This document shows, piece by piece, positions 19,431 through 31,119 of a stretch of 64,000 nt of DNA; position 1 is the stretch's first letter, and each line of letters starts with the position of its first letter. This DNA comes from Thalassia testudinum (taxonomy: Eukaryota; Streptophyta; Magnoliopsida; Alismatales; Hydrocharitaceae). Location of the stretch: contig JAZHRO010000073.1 in assembly GCA_037157565.1 (NCBI GenBank), positions 22,272,501-22,336,500 of the forward strand, written 5' to 3'. Both the position numbers and the translations under genes were made by a program. Below the pieces are notes generated by a model, which saw nothing but the letters and a program-made list of their open reading frames with translations, was not told the origin of the DNA and ran no database searches.

Positions 19431-22186
19431 TGTTGAGGGCGACACTGGCTCGATCATGTTTTAACAGTTATTGCGTCGTAGTATAGGTGATCAAGCGTCG
19501 TCAACAAATAAAAGTTTTTATTACTCAAAAACCAGAGTATCCGAGGTCGAACACAGGGAGCAATCGGAATTTACTACTAATCTCAAATGTAATTGAACAC
19601 TCTAATTTACTCAAAACTTGAATTCAAATATGAATGTATGCGGTTAAAAAGTAATTATGACAAAAGAGTAAAATTGGACGTCTGATCACAAGATCAGACG
19701 TCTTAAAAGTTTCCCTTCTTTGAATATTCTTCTTCTTCTGATCTTGCTTTCTTTCTTCTACAGTCTTCACTTTGCATCTTTCTCTTCTGTCTTCCTTTTG
19801 TCTTGGTCTTTCTTCTTCTTTCTCTTCTCTCTCTGCGAAGGCTTCTTCTTCCTTGGTCTTCTTTGGTTTCTGTCTTGGCCTCTCTTCTTTCTTCTCTTCT
19901 CTGCAATCTCTCTTCTTCATGCCTTTGCTTCTTTTCTCTTCTGTCTTCTTCTTCTCAACAGTCTCTCCTTCCTTGTCTTCTCTCTTCTGCGAAGGCTTCT
20001 TCTCTACCTTTGCTTCTTTGGCTAAGTTTCTTCTCTTCAACGCCCGGCCTGCCTGCGTAGAGAGAAAAACCTACCCGTTTCCCTCTACCCGCACGTCTCT
20101 CTCTCTCTCTGCAATTCACTCAAAGGACGCTCTCCCAGAGTCGCGGGTAATCGGGTCGGATTTCGCGCCCGGGACCAGGCGCACCGGCGAGTGGGTGATG
20201 CGTGAGGTGTGCTCAGATAGGGTCGGGTCGGAGCCCGCCAGATCCGCGAGATGAAGCCGCGGACGAGGCGAGCGTGCGTTGGGTGAGGGACCTCACCCCT
20301 GTGCGTTCGGAGGCGAAGAGCTAATAACACAAAATCAATTTATACCTCTTCAGCCGCTTGTAACTTCACGATGTGGGACTATTAGTCCCGCCTTGCTCTC
20401 GCACGCGCCCGCAGAAGACCTTCGTGCAATCGCCACAGCTGCGGCCTCAGTTGCGTTCCTTGCTGGACCAGATGTCTTCGCACTGCTCACCCGAGTCCGC
20501 TACACCTGAAGGCTGGAGGTCCTGAAGCCTGGAGCTGCTCCGAAGCTGCTTCAACCGTCAATGACGGCAGGGGTTGAAATAATGTCAAACACAAAACAAG
20601 CCTCTCGGCTTAATCAGACCAGCTGGGGACCTTCGCTGTGGCACGGCGAAGGTCGTGCATGGTGAAGCAGGTCGTGGGACGACCTAGGCGTGCGTGCCTA
20701 GGTCGTCCTGTGACCGGAAGTGTGGGGGTGTTCGGAGGGCTGTGGTGGAGGCGTAGAGGGATGGTGGATGGGTAGAGAGTGTTCCTTGTGGTGAGGCGGA
20801 GCTTATGAGACGGTTGGCTAGGCATGTGGAGGGGCGGAATGATGGGGGCGACTCGCTGGAGGTTGGTCGGAGGCGAGGAAGATGGCGATGGTCAGAGACG
20901 GTCGAGGGGCAATCAATTGAAATAAAATCGGGAAAAGAAAGAGGGGAGGTTGTGGAACAATTCTAACCTACTTACAGGGACGAAGGGGGACGGAGAGGCG
21001 GACAGCTGTACCTGCTGTCGCCGGAGAAGAAGCTGCTCAGTGGAGGAAGACGGCGGCGACGACGGGGTTGAGGCGGCGTGCGCGGGTATTGCGCGACGCG
21101 GAGGAGGATCTGGAAGATGACTCTGCCATTGGTTTTGTGGCAGAGCGAAGAGGGAGGGGAGGGGGGCTTGCCGGAGCTCGCTGTACCCTTGGCCGGAGAA
21201 GAAAGAGAAGAATTTGAGGTGGAAGTCCAGCCAAGTCAAGCTGAAAATGAGCGGCCGGGTTTGGGGGTTCTTTTATAGGCACTGGGCCGTGCTTTTAGAG
21301 CGTGGAGGGCACACCATTACCTCCGCTGGCTCGCCGGAGAAGGAAAGAGGGTGGATACCCAAATCCCTCGTGCGTTCGCACGAGAGATTGGGTTCACACC
21401 AGAGATCGTGATTGGCCTTAGATGGAAGGGAATTCCTCAGAGAATCTCCCTTCCATTTCTGGGAGGGGATCTCTGAGGAATTAGAGAGTATTACCTCTCT
21501 AATCCTCGCCAGAGAAGGATTCTGCCCCAATAATGGTGGAAGGACCTGATTGCAAAGGTGGCGAGGAAGTTAGGGGGCTCTTTGCGATGATTTCAAAAGA
21601 TAGGGACCAAATTATGATTTGGGGGTACTAAATTGCAAAGTAGGTCAAGATGACCTCCCCTTAGGTCAAAATTTTGTTACAAACCTAATTTGGACTTAAG
21701 GAATCCAATGGTGAAGTTGGATTTTAGGTTTGACTACGTTTGGCTGGACATTTTGCGTAAAAACCCAAATTAGGTTAGTTGAAGAGCTTGGACCCTAATC
21801 TAGGTCAAACTGGGTTCCAAAGGCCAAATTAAGTGTTCTAAATCCTAGAGAATATTTTTCCATGATTTTTAGAGGGTTTACTTGATTTTTATCCTGACCG
21901 GAACCTTGTTAATTTAAGCGGGTTTGTTTTAGGGTTACTAAATGTCATTTAATTCCTAGATTGCACATGAACCCATTTCTGATTGAATCAACCCACTTTT
22001 TATCTCATTTAGACCATTTGACCTATGTTTTTCCTCTGAGAAATCCTGTTTATGTACTGCAATGGTAAAATTTCAGTTTTAACCTTTATTCCTTCATTTA
22101 GACCTTCTTCTAGGTTATGTAGGAGCTTTTATCTTCTTTATTGGGTCAAAATGAGCTAGTTATGGCTCATGATGAGGCTCTCATCA
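19431..22186 (-). mobile_element. Solo LTR2 (family F2) inside E3 integrase
   Basis: This LTR of 2756 bases begins on the minus strand at 22186 with TGATGAGAGCCTCATCATGA, where TGATGAG and CTCATCA pair around AGC, and ends ..CGCCCTCAACA at 19431. Perfect CCTCC copies lie at 19426-19430 and 22187-22191, and the E3 integrase frame runs on across them. No internal sequence is present, so it formed by LTR-LTR recombination. It has a TATA-like TTTTATAG at 21270-21277, palindromes at 20282-20297 and 20375-20389, a 330-base CT-rich tract (19715-20045, GAAGAA on the sense strand) and an AGACGTC pair near 19677-19702. Confidence 0.93.
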
Positions 22187-23270
22187 CCTCCACTGTGGAT
22201 GACATTTTAGTGGAGAAAAGACTGTCCATAAGGTTCTTTAGTTTGGGTTTTGGTGGTCGACATTATTCTGAGATGCACATACATATGTGGGTGCATGTTT
22301 ACACTGCCAGCAGATGGGAACCATTAGAAAAAGAGACGAGATGCCCCAGCAACCTATTTTTCCTGTTGAGATCTTTGACATTTGGGGCATCGACTTCATG
22401 GGTCACTTTTCTGTGTCCTTCGGATTTGAATATATCCTTGTGGCTGTGGACTTTGTATCAAAATGGATAGAAGCCATACCTACGTGGATCAATGACCATT
22501 CCGTGGTCTTGGATTTTATTAAAGCTAATATCATTTCTTGGTACGGGTGTCCAAGGACAATCATAAGTGATAGAGGACCTCACTTCAAGAATGTACACTT
22601 CACAAGACTACTCCAAAGTTTGGGAGTCAACCACATGATAGCAATACCTTACCATCCCCAGACAAGTGGGCAAGTTGAAGTGTCTAATAGGGAGATTAAA
22701 CGAATTTTAGAAAAAATTGTCAGGCTCGACTGTAAGGATTGGTATAAAAAATTAAATGATGCTCTTTGGGCCTACAGAACAGTGTATAAGAGTCTCTTGG
22801 GCATGTCTCCTTTCCATCTTGTCTATGGAAAGGCGTGTCACCTTCCTGTTGAAATCCAACACAAAGCCTATTGGGTAATTAAAAAGGTTAACTTAAATCT
22901 GGATTAAGCGAGAAAGGCATGAATGCTGGAGTTAAGTGACTTGAGGAGCTTCATAATGAAGCCTATGAAATTTCTCAAGCTTACAAGTAACGTACAAAGG
23001 TCTTCCATGATAAGTATATCATTAGAAAGACCTTTGAGCCCAACCAGTGGGTTTGGCTTTTCAATTTTAGACTTAAATTATTCCCAGGAAAGCTCAAGTC
23101 CCGTTAGGATGGGTCATACGTTGTTATCAATACCTTCCCTCATGGAGTTGTAGAAATTTGGAATCCTACTTTTGGTGCGAGCTTTAAGGTAAATGGCCAA
23201 CGACTTAAATCTTATGTTACTCTTTCAGATGGTGAGGTTTTGGATGCACATCGTCTTAAGGAGCCTTAGC
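22187..23270 (+). pseudogene. E3 integrase, nearly complete
   Basis: The integrase continues after LTR2. The zinc-binding part is H..H at 22190-22215 and CLHCQQ at about 22296-22313. The core holds FDIWGIDFMGHF (about 22374-22410), ISDRGPHF with the second Asp (about 22564), and QVEVSNREIKRILEK with the catalytic Glu (about 22676). [17 protein letters not shown] and the C-terminal NQWVWLFNFRLKLFPGKLKS follow to about 23105. All three catalytic residues are present. It is broken by stops at 22906, 22988 and near 23105 and by a stop in the zinc finger. It ends with SDGEVLDAHRLKEP at about 23270. E6 is the closest relative in this window. Confidence 0.87.
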
Positions 23271-23320
23271 TACTCCCACTCTCCTCCTTAGGTGATATTC
23301 TTCTATGCCTTTATTTTTCC

Positions 23321-23356
23321 AATGAGGACATTGTTAGTCTTAGGCATGGGGGGTAT
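23321..23356 (+). other. E3 pol-proximal second polypurine tract
   Basis: ATGAGGACAT lies 9 bases before TCTTAGGCATGGGGGGTA, 60 bases after pol. It matches the arrangement in E0, E2, E4 and E6. Confidence 0.7.
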
Positions 23357-24906
23357 AACCTGAGGATGTTTATAGCATTTATAAATATTTGCATGCATTT
23401 ATCATAGGTGCATTTAGAAAAAAAAATCTCTTATTTTCTTGAGCTGAATTGATTAGTCCCTAGTAGAAAATTTTTATCAAGGAGGTGTCATTGAAGATTT
23501 TCTTCTTAAATTATTTCTTAAGTTTGGAATCCAGTACATTTACTTTACTTGCACATGACAGGATAATGGATCTTTTTAAGAAAATCAATAAACATTTTTA
23601 GTCTACTGAACCCTTGGACAATTAATAGTGAGTTAAGCAAACTATCTTCTATTAAATCCACCTAATATTTGTGAGGAAGTAGAGAGACTACTAGTGTGCT
23701 AAGTCTAGTGCAAGGACTCTTAAGTTCTGGATAATTAAAGGATGATATCTCAGAGTTAGGCATAGTTTTCGTTCTTTGTTCTTATGTGCGAATAGTGTGT
23801 GAATTCTTGAGTCACCAAATAAGGTAGATGCACAGAGATTGAGTCCTAATAAAAACTATGACTATGGTGGATGGTTACGACCATCCTTCATAGAATCCTC
23901 GGCTGAAGGAGGGTAGTGGTGTTAAAGGTCAGAAATATGCTTGTCCTATGCATTCTTTCCTGGTGCCGAGAGTAGGCACTTTCACCAAATAAGCCACACA
24001 ATATCCTCTTGACCATCATCATCCCTAATAATGCCTCATGAATAAAAGTCTACGTCGTGTTGTGTTGAGTTATGAAAAAGAGAAAGAAAAAGAAAAAAAG
24101 AAAAAGAAAAAAGGAAAGGAAAAGAGAGAAAGAGAAGAAAAGAAATATGTAAAAAAAAGAGAAAAAAAGAAAGGAAAGAAATTATATATATATATATAAA
24201 GAAAAAAAATGTGTTCTAGTTATAACTGTCTTAGGTGTCAATTCTATCAGGTGTCTATTTCATTGATGCAATAAAAATATCCATTGCGATCCACCAAATA
24301 TGACCCATACCTTTTTTTCAGTATTTCTGATCGTCCGAATATTGGTTGAGGACTTCTAACTTAGTTGTAGGGTTATTAGAACTTTAATTAAAGTGTGAAT
24401 GCCAGGTGAAGCCACCAATCATTGTGTACATATACAAAATCTGGTAAGATATGTGATCTTAGAAAAGAAAGAAGAAAAGGAAAAAGAAAAGAGAGTGCGA
24501 GTGAGCACAAAGAAACGTTAAGAGAACACAGTTTTTAGCCTTTCTCTGGGTTGACTCATTTGATAGTCTAGAGATCTAGAGTCTGCAGTACTAGACTACA
24601 TGGAGCACCTGATGAGTGTGAGCCACAAATTATAAATCCATTCAACTCAGTATCTCCTACGTAAGCCAAAAATTTGGGGTCAAATTATAGATCATTTGCT
24701 ACTTTATCCCCGAGGGAAGTAGTTGCCTATCCCGATAGAATTTCATCAAGGGTTAAGTGCGAACTGCAAATGTAAGTTGGCTTTTCACTTGGATCAGTTA
24801 CCTAAGCTATTGTCACTTCACACTTGTCTGGATCTCTAAATGTTTGGAATAAGAAAATAAGAAATCTTTCTCACTTCCATCACTTTTTACTTTTGCTAGG
24901 GACTAG
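23357..24906 (+). mobile_element. E3 long 3' noncoding region
   Basis: This 1.55 kb region lacks genes and is collinear with E2 14158-15916 and reversed E6. The twin hairpins lie at 23869-23912, an A/G-only tract with a short TA run at 24071-24215, a second A/G tract at 24465-24500, and blocks such as GAGAGTAGGCACTTTCACC (23968), ATAATGCCTCATGAATAAAA (24029) and GATGAGTGTGAGCCAC (24612) are shared with E6 almost unchanged. Confidence 0.7.
23869..23912 (+). ncRNA. Twin hairpins in E3 3' noncoding RNA
   Basis: Hairpin 1 is GGATGGT-TACG-ACCATCC (23869-23886), a perfect 7-bp stem. It is extended across a 2x2 internal loop by CTATG (23862-23866) pairing with CATAG (23889-23893). Hairpin 2 is CCTC-GGCTGAAG-GAGG (23897-23912). 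The sequence and order are as in E2 and E6. Confidence 0.6.
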
Positions 24907-24929
24907 CAAAAACTAGGCATGCGAGTGTT
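24907..24929 (+). other. E3 polypurine tract before 3' LTR (degenerate)
   Basis: CAAAAACTAGGCATGCGAGTG then TT precedes the LTR start TGATGAGACC. The G run is broken compared with the other elements, which fits decay. Confidence 0.65.
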
Positions 24930-26622
24930 TGATGAGACCACAATTGTGGGCTAAGTAAATGCTTAAATGCCTAATTACTAAATTAATATTTGCATGTACG
25001 TAGCATACTTTAATATATAAATATATTAGTTTATAAATAAGGGCTTGCATGCATATTTATACATTCCATTATAGTGACATGCATTTCATGCATTATTTTA
25101 GATAAATTGTATAAATAACCCAATTTGTTTCTTTGTTCTCTTCCTTCCTGCAGAATGTGCAATGCTTTCCTGACTCAACGTACCACCTCTCCACCACAAA
25201 ATCAAGTCAACCGAGCCTCACCGCATCCATCTCAACCGCTCGGTATCTTCGTCCAGTTGTTGGAGATTTTGAGCTGTTGAAATAGACCGTAGGAACTTCT
25301 ATAAGAAAATTGCCGCGACCGTGCTTTGGGGCGGCATCTTCCATATTCTCCCATCCTATCAACTGTGAAGGAGGTGCGCACCATGGACATGGCGCACACC
25401 GTGGTCTGAGATCTCTCCACCGTCAACCTTGTTATCACCCTCAATCTCCTATGTATGGTGACAGCGTGCACTATCAACTCCTCCATTCTTCCCTTCATCT
25501 TCTTCTTCCTCCATCTTCATCTTCCTCGCACCGCCCACCGCCATCACCACACCAGCGCGCGTGCGCAGTAGCAGTAGCCACCGCGCGTGCACCTCTTCGT
25601 GCTCCCACCAGCGGCCAACAGTGCACTTACGCCTCCCAGCCACCGCGCCAGTGTGCGCTCCTTCACGCATGTGCACGCTCATGCGCACACAACTGGCCCC
25701 CTCTTCTTCGTTCTTCTCTTCTTCACCATCACTGTTACATAAAAAAGAACCCAAAGTGCAGCAGTGGCAGCACCCTCCATTGAGCATCCTCAAACTGCCA
25801 ACCTCAGCCACAATTCACTCCGGTGTGTCCAAGCATCGCTCGAGAATCCTCGTCGACAGTAAGCTCTAGTCGACGCCTCACGTGAGCCCACAATAGTTCC
25901 TTCTTCTGCCAGCAACTCCACCGCCACTGGCCTACCTCTTCGCCGGCCGGCCAACTGTAGCCGCCTCTCGATGCCTTGACACCGTCATCGTGAAACCTGC
26001 ACCTCGGTTGCCCTCCATCGATCACCACAGGACCACCTGCGCCTCACACCATATGCGAGGAAGAAAGAGGAGAATCCTTTGTTTCCTCTCGTATTTTTAT
26101 TTACGCCTTATGCCATTGTGAGATTTACTGTTCATTTATTTAATGACTTAATTTATTAAGAGTAAATTGCATAGACATACCTCTTCTTTAGTTAAATTAC
26201 TCTCATTAAGAATAAATAGCATGAGATAGTATTGTAGAGAACAAAGTTTATTCGCTTACAGATTGATATGTATATTGATTGCTATATTCCAAGATCATTA
26301 TTCACTTCTTAACAGAATATTATTGTATGGTGATTTTGCATATAAACACCTACATTCTTGATCAATTGTTTATAATGAAAGTTTATGTGAGAAAAGGAGT
26401 TGCTTTAATTAATATGCACACCCGTTGAGTTTCCCGAATAAGCGAGGCACCATTCACTAGTTTAATAGGCTTATTTTTCCCTATGGAGATGACCTAACTA
26501 TTTTCGTGGTTAGATTTTAAGTTATTAAATGTTTTGAAAAATGATTTTCAACCACGCGACATGCTACAATGAAGTAATATTTTATGTTAAAATTTTTATC
26601 GAAAATGAGAATCGCTTTATCA
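24930..26622 (+). mobile_element. E3 3' LTR (family F4)
   Basis: This LTR of 1693 bases starts TGATGAGACCACAATTGTGG, which contains a 12-base palindrome CCACAATTGTGG, and ends ..CGCTTTATCA. The next bases AGTTGG rejoin the F3 LTR of E4 exactly where the E4 5' LTR reads AGTTGGTGCC (40281). The 5' mate is deleted, so no TSD can be checked. It has a TATA-like GTATAAATA at 25108-25116, a GC- and CA-rich stretch (25480-25700) and CCCTATGGAGATGACCTAAC near 26485, the block found close to the 3' end of the other LTRs. Open frames within 25300-25870 are not conserved and are not called genes. Confidence 0.82.
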
Positions 26623-27800
26623 AGTTGGCACCAATATGGAAGGGTGTGGGTAGGCTATTTTGGCGCCAACTAAGGATTTCTAGAAGGTGGGTTAGGTGTA
26701 GGGTTATGATGGCTTGGGTGGTGATGTGTAGGGTTAGGATGAGGTGCATTTTTGGCTCCAAAATGAAAGGGTGTATGGCGGTGGTGTCGTTTTGTTTTGG
26801 CGCCAAAAAAATTGTAGTTAATAGGTGGTTTTGGAGGGAAAAATAGGTGGCTTTTGGTGGCTAGTGGGGTGAAAGGGTGCATTAGGGTTGACGCCAAAAG
26901 GCTAGGACTAAGTGGTAGCTTAGGTTGGAGTTAAGGTGGAGCTACTTTAGGGTGGAGTTTAGGGTTAGGTGGACGGCCATGAGTGGGGAGCTTAGGTGGA
27001 GCTAGCTTAGATAGTAGGGTAATAGTGGAGGATCTAGGATTTTGCTGAGAGGAGGCATCCTTGAGCTGCTTTGAAGCTTACGAGAGTTGACGGTTGCTAA
27101 AGAAGTCTTCTTGGGAGCTTAGCTACTTAACTTTACCTAGCTAGTTCTTTGCTAGTTGCTAAATTGAATAGGTTGAGCTGGTCTCAACTATTCTGGAACT
27201 GGGGAAAGCTGGTTGTGGACTTCTTTGCTGACTTAGCTTGGCTAGTTGAAGACTAGTAGCTAAGCCAAGTTGATTGGAGCTCCTATATGCTGAGTAGAGC
27301 TTGGATGAGCTAAGTTGGAGCTGGAATGAACTCCTGTCAACTAAGCTGAGCTACCTAAAGCTTTTAGTGAACTGATTGGAACTATGCTGAGCTAGACTCA
27401 ACCAAGTTGAGCTGGATTTGACTTGAGTTGAGGTGAGCTGAGCTAAGTTGAGCTACCTTGAACTAAAATCCAGCTAGGATGAGTAGAATGGAGCTGGAGA
27501 TAGCTAAACCTAGCCCATGTGAGTTGACATCTAGTTGAGATGAGCTAGATCCAACTAAAGTTCGGCTGATTTGATCTTGTTCTTCACTTTCTGCCTTCTT
27601 GAGTGCTAGGGTTTTAGGGGTTTGATCATTTTCTTATCTTTAACACTCGAGTAAACATGTTAAAAAAACACAAAAAGAATGAAATGCATGCTTAACCTAA
27701 GTTACGCCTAAATGCAACTCGAAACCCATTTGCGGAGTTAAAACCATAAGAGTTAGATTTATTTTAGGACATAAGAATGATAATAAATTGGCATTTATCA
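26623..27800 (-). mobile_element. E4 3' LTR (family F3), inner segment with E2F-like and AGCT-rich parts
   Basis: The U3 part of the E4 3' LTR, whose first base is at 27800 on the minus strand, starts TGATAAATGCCAATTTATTA. It matches 40281-41465 of the 5' LTR. It carries TTTTGGCGCCAAC (26658-26670) and TTTTGGCGCCAAAAAA (26796-26811), palindromic E2F-like sites, and a 600-base AGCT-rich domain (26930-27560). The polypurine tract follows at 27801. Confidence 0.88.
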
Positions 27801-27822
27801 CGCCCCCATGCTTATCGTTTTC
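27801..27822 (-). other. E4 polypurine tract before 3' LTR
   Basis: Read on the minus strand this is AGAAAACGATAAGCATGGGGGCG, directly before the LTR start at 27800. Confidence 0.8.
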
Positions 27823-29150
27823 TAGTCTCTTAGCAAAACTTAATTTCACAAAACAGATTTTGGGAGACTTTTTTTTTGACTTTTGAGAAAAAGGAGATTG
27901 CGGGACTTTGGTTGATTAAATCATGAAGGCACGGGATTTGTTAAAGATAAACATAGGGATTTATTTTTGGATCAAAAAACTAGATGAATCGGGATCAATG
28001 TATCCTTTACAAATTCACAAGTTAACTCCTTGATAATTCAAATGACCCGAAATTTTTTTGCCGTTAGGATTTCTTTGGCTCTTGAATCCGACTCACAACT
28101 TGCATAATGTTTTAGAACCCCATGTCAGTGCTTCTGAATGCCAACATTTATAAGGTTGTGTTTTTATTTTGATTTTTTTTTGTCTCCCCTATGCTTATAG
28201 CTTAATCCTACAACAGATGTGTCAGGGTCATCATTCCTGGTACCAATCCTCAAGGGAGCTCTGACGCCAGCACTTTGAGATAGTACTGTTCAAGATGCTA
28301 CCCAGGAGCTCACAACCGCAAAACACAATGCGATGTAAGGGCTCTAGGTGAACTCAATCTCTTGCTCTGACGCTATAAGTAGAGCATCGTCCAAGACACT
28401 TGAGCCGTAAAATGTGCGTAATGCTCCATCTAAAGATATGAAATATAGATATAGAGCAGCACCGAGGTGGTAACATGTTGACATCATGTCCTCTAAGGAG
28501 GCATTTTCCTCCTTCTCGACGGTGGAAACTCAAACCAATCATCTGCTTCAGATTTCACTGAGACTTAACATGAGGCTTTTCTAATTTTTTTCTAATTTAT
28601 TTTTAAGTGTTGCCTATATGTGAAATTTGACACAAGAATTTCGCCAGGGATGAAGGTTTTTCAGTCGGAAACTAAGCCAAATAGTTTCCAGATGGCAAAA
28701 GAAGATCAAGTCACCCGAATCATCACGGGTTAGAGTGGAATTTAGAGAAGGATACTTGATCTAGTCTAAAAGTAGACTAAGAAATTCTAATAGTTAGATC
28801 TGCATCTTAATCCATAGTTTGTTAAAGATTAAATCCCATTGATTTCTCAACCTTAGTCCCAATTTCAAAAATTTCTCAACAAGTTTTCAATATTTTTATT
28901 TTTTTAGTTATACATGCAGAAAATGAAACAAAAATTTTGAATGTTTGTAGGTTTTGAAAATCTTGATTTGATCGTCAAAACTTAAAAACACCCCCCACGC
29001 TTAAGACTTGGCATGTCCTCATGTAGTAGGAAGGGAAAAGAGATCACCTTGGTGAAGGTGGTCGGAATTAGGATAGTTAAAACCTCTGAAGAAAATAAAA
29101 ATGAAAAGTAGGAAAAATGATGGGTTACCTCCCATCCAGTGTTATCTTTT
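27823..29150 (-). mobile_element. E4 3' noncoding region
   Basis: This region has no credible gene. On the minus strand it holds a pol-proximal purine tract (ATGAGGACAT..TTAAGCGTGGGGGG at 28989-29026), the hairpin AAGGAGG-CATTTT-CCTCCTT (28495-28514, same on either strand) and, just after it on the minus strand, the AACATGTTA..CCTCGGTGCT block at 28460-28480. A third, weaker purine tract lies near 28190 and a TTTGATCC...AAATC..CAACCAAAGTCC stretch near 27910-28000. The same parts occur in E0 and partly in E5. Confidence 0.65.
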
Positions 29151-30480
29151 ACACCATTCTATCGGCGTGAAGTGATTAATTATCGGGTATGTTGTGGAGG
29201 TCTTGAGAGTCAGATTTCACATTAAGGGTGTTATCAAGTTAGGGCTTCAGTCGTTGGTCATTGACTTTGAAAGTGTTGTTGGTGTTTGGATCCAAAATTT
29301 CAACGGCGTCGTGGGGATAGGTTTGAATCACAATGTAAGGACCGGTCCTTTTAGATTTTAGTTTACTAGGAAATATTCGTAACCTTGCATCAAAAAGCCA
29401 CACACATTGTTTAGGTTCAAAAGATTTCTAAATGATGAATTTATCATGAACTTTCTTGGTTCGGTCTTTGTAAATGTGTGCGTTTTCATAAGCATATTGT
29501 GAAGTTCTTCAAGTTCATTTAATTGTAACTTCCTGTGTTTATCGGCTGCATCCAAATTGTAATTAAATTCTTTTATCGCCCAATACACCCTATGTTCTAG
29601 TTCAACCGGGAGGTGACATGCCTTGCCAAAAATAAGGCGAAAAGGTGACATGCCAATCGGAGTTTTAAAAGCAATACGGTAAGCCCATAATGCATCGTCA
29701 AGTTTGAGTAACTAGTCTTTCTGGTCGTGCTTTACCATCTTTTGGAAAATGTTTTTGATTTCCCAGTTGGAGACTTCAGCTTGGCTGTTTGTTTGAGGGT
29801 GATTTGGTGTAGAGATTTTATGGTTCACCCCATATTTAGCGAGTAGTTGACGAAATTGGGAGCATGTAAAATAGGATCCTCCATCACTAATAATGGTCCT
29901 AGGAACACCAAAATGCGAAAAAATATTTTTCTTGATAAAATCCATGACAACTCGATGGTCATTAGTGCGTGTGGGTATCGCTTCAATCAATTTTGAAACA
30001 TAGTTGACTGACACTAAAATGAACTGGTACCCAAAAGAAGTGATAAATGGTCCCATGAAATTGATGCCCCACACATCAATGATTTCAACTTCCAAAATAG
30101 GGTTGAGGGGCATCATATCCTTAGAGTTCATGTTGCCAATGCTTTGACATTGCACACAGGATCGAAAAAATTCACGAGCATCTTTATGTATGCTAGGCCA
30201 ATAAAATCTGGCAGTTAAAACCTTGTCCACCATTTTCTTCCCCGTAAAATGTTCGCCGCAAGCTATTGAATGACAGTGGTTCAAAATATCATGTGTTTCT
30301 GAATCAGGAATGCACCGTCTAATGACCTGGTCGACACAGATGCAGAACAGATCAGTGTCCTCCCAGAAGTAAAATTTGATCTCGGCAAAGAACTTATCCC
30401 TTTTTTGTTTAGGCCAGTCAGAAGGGAATCATCTAGTGGCGAGATAATTTGTACAATCAGCATACCAAGGGAAGGATTTC
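29151..30480 (-). pseudogene. E4 integrase
   Basis: The minus-strand frame 30284-29712 is open: NHCHSIACGEHF and CVQCQS form the HHCC zinc-binding part, then IDVWGINFMGPF (here Asn stands in place of the first catalytic Asp), VSVNYVSKLIE, IISDGGSYF with the second Asp, and QAEVSNWEIK with the catalytic Glu. After a frame change the region 29651-29358 gives [31 protein letters not shown] and the C-terminal part, which decays near 29350-29190. Upstream of 30284 is the linker from RNase H. Asn for Asp at the first catalytic position would alone inactivate it. Confidence 0.85.
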
Positions 30481-30906
30481 AGTGTTAGAAGTGTTTCATA
30501 TGGAAAAATGGTTGTTTGGGTCAATACATCACCGGTCTCAAGTTTTGAAAGGTGATCGGCCACGACATTTTGCGAACCCGCTTTATTTTGATTTTCAAAT
30601 CAAATTCTTGTAATAATAAAATCCATTGAATTAAGCGAGGTTTCGCATTTTTCTTGTTGAGCAAATATTTCAAGATCAAGTGTTCAGTGAAGATGGTGAT
30701 GTGTGACCCTAACAGATATGAACGGAATTTTTCAAGGGAAAAAATGATCGCAAGAAGTTCTTTTCGGTATCAGTATAATTCCATTGTGTTTCATCAAGTG
30801 TTTTACTGGCGTAATAAATCACAACGGGTTTTTTGTCGATGCGTTGCCCTAGGACGGCTCCTACTGCATAATCTGAGGTATCTATCATAAGCTCAAAAGG
30901 ATGAGC
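30481..30906 (-). pseudogene. E4 RNase H, split from RT by LTR10
   Basis: On the minus strand, right after the LTR10 target site, the frame reads AHPFELMIDTSDYAVGAVLGQ, the start of RNase H with its first Asp. [25 protein letters not shown] follows and then a frame change near 30760. The rest ([12 protein letters not shown] region) is broken by stops. TGAGC at 30902-30906 is the left TSD copy of LTR10. The upstream RT is found beyond LTR10 at 33494. Confidence 0.82.
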
Positions 30907-31119
30907 TGATAAACTCCAGTTTATTATCATTCTTATGCTCTAAAACAAACCTAGCTCTAAGGATTTTAACTTCGCAAACAGGTTTCTGGGCTGTATTTAG
31001 GCATCATTTACGTTAATCATGCATTGCATAATTTTGTTATTTTTGACACATTTATTTGAGTGTTAAGGATGAACAGATAGTTAGATCTCTAAAACCTTAG
31101 CATTCAAGAAGGCAACAGG

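Noticed and set aside
19624..20254. Lys/Glu-rich or Leu/Ser/Phe-rich frames
   Set aside because: They are translations of the GAAGAA/CTTCTT tract of LTR2.
25310..26028. Frames of 74-157 codons in the E3 LTR
   Set aside because: Low-complexity Ser/His/Pro-rich translations from CA- and GC-rich DNA; overlapping on both strands.
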